From an uncultured Anaerolineae bacterium (lineage in GTDB: Bacteria; Chloroflexota; Anaerolineae; Anaerolineales; Villigracilaceae), in the NCBI GenBank assembly GCA_903854805.1, contig CAINXK010000464.1, forward strand, positions 1-7,426: DNA of 7,426 nucleotides, in the 5' to 3' direction. Positions within the stretch are counted from its first letter, which is position 1; the number at the start of each line of letters is the position of its first letter. Below are positions 5,572 through 7,426 of this stretch, piece by piece. A program made the position numbers and the translations under genes. Under the pieces are notes generated by a model. It was not told where the DNA came from. It worked only from the letters and a program-made list of their open reading frames with translations, and did no database searches.

Positions 5572-5757
5572 ATGGTTCGTCCAGGTAGTTTTCGCGAGCA
5601 GCCATTCGCGAATGACCAGGTTTGGATTATTTCGCACAGCGAATACGTGACGTTGATGATTGACGCAGAGTACAATATCGAGCTGGAACCGTCGCTGGCG
5701 CAAATGGTTGGATTTCCAAATTTGGGTGACAGCCGAGTTTTGATTTGTCTGAGGTGA
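5572..5757 (+). CDS. Possible 61-residue leader ORF ahead of the second ABC gene
   Basis: This frame starts only about 5 bases after the predicted transcription start, so it would be translated from a nearly leaderless mRNA; there is no ribosome binding site before it. Its composition is protein-like, with a balanced mix of acidic, aromatic and aliphatic residues ([20 protein letters not shown]), and its TGA (5755-5757) overlaps the ribosome binding site of the ABC gene, which would couple the two. Against it, the ATGGTTCGT at its start is part of a leader sequence also present in the peptide units, where it is probably untranslated. A perfect 7-bp stem TTCGCGA (5591-5597) / TCGCGAA (5606-5612) lies inside it. 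I do not recognise the protein. It could instead be only the 5' untranslated leader of the ABC gene. Confidence 0.4.
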   Translation: MVRPGSFREQPFANDQVWIISHSEYVTLMIDAEYNIELEPSLAQMVGFPNLGDSRVLICLR

Positions 5758-5761
5758 AAGT

Positions 5762-7426
5762 ATGCGGGTCCAAACGAGATTTTCGAGCGGTTCCAGCCTG
5801 GTAATGAACCTGCCTACGCGCCCTCTGTCTCTGGATGGACTGCTGAACGACGAACAAGTCGGGCAGATCGAGAACACCTCGCAGGCCATGCGGGAGGCCT
5901 GGGAGGCCGGGCAGCGTGCCTATGGCTATTGGCGTGCCTATCCGCGCGATTCGGCGCTGATCGTCTCTGGTTATGTCGTGATGCGCGGCGCGATGCTGCT
6001 GTTGTTGGTTGGCCCGGGACTGGTTGTGGATATGGCAACCGGTGAAATCGACCGCAAATTTTTGAATGGACTGATTGGGGTGGCGGTTGGCATGTTCGGT
6101 CTCAATGTTGGCGCACAATTGATGACCACGCGCCTGGTGGCGCGCACCAGTGCCAAAATTATGAACGACATCCGCTATGAACTGTTCCAGCACTTACAGC
6201 AGCTTTCCCTGACCTATCATGGCAACGAGCAAAGCGGCGATCTGGTGGCGCGCTTTACTAGCGACCTGGCGGATATTGAAACGATGATGACAGACCGCCT
6301 GCCGGAGGCCATGCTGGACAGCGTCGGGCTGTTGATGAGCATCCCACTGGCGTTTATGTTGCAATGGCAGTTGACGCTGCTGGCCCTGGCCAGTTTCGGC
6401 CTGGTCAGCCTGGCCTCTGTACCGCTGCTGCCCGCGACGGTGAAGGCTAACTTTCATCGCAAACAAGCCCAGGGCGAGATGGCTGCCTGGCTGCAGGAAC
6501 GCATGCAGGCGCAGCCGGTGGTCAAGGCCTTTGGGCTGGAAAATCTGTCGCTGCAACAGATGAAGCAGCGTTTGGCCGATCTGGGCAGTAAGAGTGAACA
6601 TTCGCAGTTCATGAGTGGGCTGATGGAATTGCCATTCGCGCAGGGCAGCCTGTTGACACAGGTGCTGGTGCTGGGCGTGGGCGCGGCCATGTTCTTCGAT
6701 GGCGGTATTTCGTTGGGTGCGTTGGTGGCCTTTTCGCCGCTGCTGCTCAGGATGAGCAAGGATTATTACCGCGTCACCCAAAAGACGGTGCCGGGGCTGG
6801 CCAAGATGGCGAGCGTTTTCAAACGCATTGACAGCATCCTGGAGACGCAGCCGCTGATTGTGGATGCGCCGGGGGCTCAAGCTTTGGCCAGGTTGCAGGG
6901 CGAGATTCATTTTGATGATGTGAGTTTCAGCTACCAGGCTGATTCGGCGCAGCTGGAGCATGTTGAGCTGCGCATTCCCGCCGGCAGTTGGGTGGCGCTG
7001 GTGGGCCCGAGCGGGGCCGGCAAAACCACGCTGCTCAGATTGCTGATGCGCCTTTATGATGTGGAGGCGGGCGCAATCCTGCTGGATGGGCAGGACATCC
7101 GCAGCGTGACACAGGAATCGCTGCGCGCGCAGATGGGTATTGTTTTTCAGGAACCGGTGTTGTTCAACGCCAGCCTGCGCGAGAATATCCGCATGGGCAA
7201 GCTGGATGCGACGGAGGCCGAAATTGAAGCGGCGGCGCAGGCGGCCGAAATTCATGAATTTATCGTCAATTTGCCCAAAGGTTATGAAACCTCCGTTGGT
7301 GAATTGGGCAGCCAGTTATCAGGAGGTCAGCGCCAGCGCATTGCCATCGCGCGCGCGCTGGTGCGCAACCCGGCCATTTTGCTGCTGGATGAGCCGACCT
7401 CGGCCCTGGATGCCGTGACCGAAGCT
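5762..7426 (+). CDS. ABC exporter, fused membrane and ATPase domains (3' end beyond window)
   Basis: The 555 visible codons encode an MsbA/multidrug-type half-transporter. About 60 cytoplasmic residues precede a membrane domain (hydrophobic segments from about 65 to 350, for example 65-90, 100-122, 185-223). The family's coupling-helix region [20 protein letters not shown] (150-169) is present. The ATPase domain has Walker [10 protein letters not shown] (415-423), Q-loop Gln463, signature LSGGQ (519-523), Walker B ILLLDEP (Asp543, Glu544) and D-loop SALD; all are intact. The switch His lies past the window end. The start is supported by GAGGTGA (5751-5757), 4 bases before the ATG. There is no C39 domain, so this transporter does not itself cleave a leader. 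It is controlled by the same type of box as the peptide genes, and exports the peptides or a related substrate by inference. Codon 14 is an alternative ATG start without a better ribosome binding site. Confidence 0.9.
   Translation, partial: MRVQTRFSSGSSLVMNLPTRPLSLDGLLNDEQVGQIENTSQAMREAWEAGQRAYGYWRAYPRDSALIVSGYVVMRGAMLLLLVGPGLVVDMATGEIDRKFLNGLIGVAVGMFGLNVGAQLMTTRLVARTSAKIMNDIRYELFQHLQQLSLTYHGNEQSGDLVARFTSDLADIETMMTDRLPEAMLDSVGLLMSIPLAFMLQWQLTLLALASFGLVSLASVPLLPATVKANFHRKQAQGEMAAWLQERMQAQPVVKAFGLENLSLQQMKQRLADLGSKSEHSQFMSGLMELPFAQGSLLTQVLVLGVGAAMFFDGGISLGALVAFSPLLLRMSKDYYRVTQKTVPGLAKMASVFKRIDSILETQPLIVDAPGAQALARLQGEIHFDDVSFSYQADSAQLEHVELRIPAGSWVALVGPSGAGKTTLLRLLMRLYDVEAGAILLDGQDIRSVTQESLRAQMGIVFQEPVLFNASLRENIRMGKLDATEAEIEAAAQAAEIHEFIVNLPKGYETSVGELGSQLSGGQRQRIAIARALVRNPAILLLDEPTSALDAVTEA

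Noticed and set aside
5473..7255. Long minus-strand frames opposite the second ABC gene
   Set aside because: They are antisense to an unbroken 555-codon frame with intact Walker A, signature and Walker B motifs. Their composition (rich in Gln, His and Arg) is typical of the reverse strand of a GC-rich gene.

Overview
The window looks like a chromosomal piece of a bacterium of moderate GC content. Members of the Chloroflexota (Anaerolineae-like) are my best guess, from the style of the proteins (a prohibitin-type SPFH protein with a Pro/Thr/Ala tail, divergent ABC exporters) and from the apparent leaderless start of one gene. This is an inference; no RNA marker is present.

Layout. On the minus strand (3443 down to 1) is an operon: an ABC exporter with a degenerate peptidase-like N-terminal domain (1155-3443), an SPFH/prohibitin-family membrane protein (47-1135), and the first 16 codons of a third gene with a hydrophobic start, which overlaps the SPFH stop by ATGA (1-50). 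A 415-bp intergenic region separates this from plus-strand genes: an unrecognised 224-residue membrane-anchored protein (3859-4533), two tandem genes for related very small peptides of 31 and 35 residues (4696-4791 and 5215-5322), a possible 61-residue leader ORF (5572-5757), and a second ABC exporter that runs off the right edge (5762-7426, 555 codons, no stop).

The unifying signal is a promoter module present five times: two direct repeats of TGTCACGC or a close variant with an 11-bp period, then exactly 8 bp, then a -10 hexamer. One copy precedes each transcription unit: the minus-strand ABC operon, the 224-residue gene, each small peptide gene, and the 61-residue ORF/second ABC gene. Repeat sequence and geometry closely resemble the Pho box of PhoB/OmpR-family regulators; SARP-type regulators also use 11-bp direct repeats. 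The whole window therefore looks like one co-regulated regulon.

Interpretation. Two duplicated short peptides share an N-terminal part (MQTKPAV, KKPGM, VKAG) and have different short C-terminal tails. They sit between two divergently transcribed ABC exporters. This is the arrangement expected of a secreted peptide system (RiPP, bacteriocin or pheromone). No maturation enzyme and no catalytic protease is visible here, and the peptides match no RiPP class I can name. Long hairpins downstream of each peptide gene and small hairpins in the 5' leaders are shared by the duplicated units.
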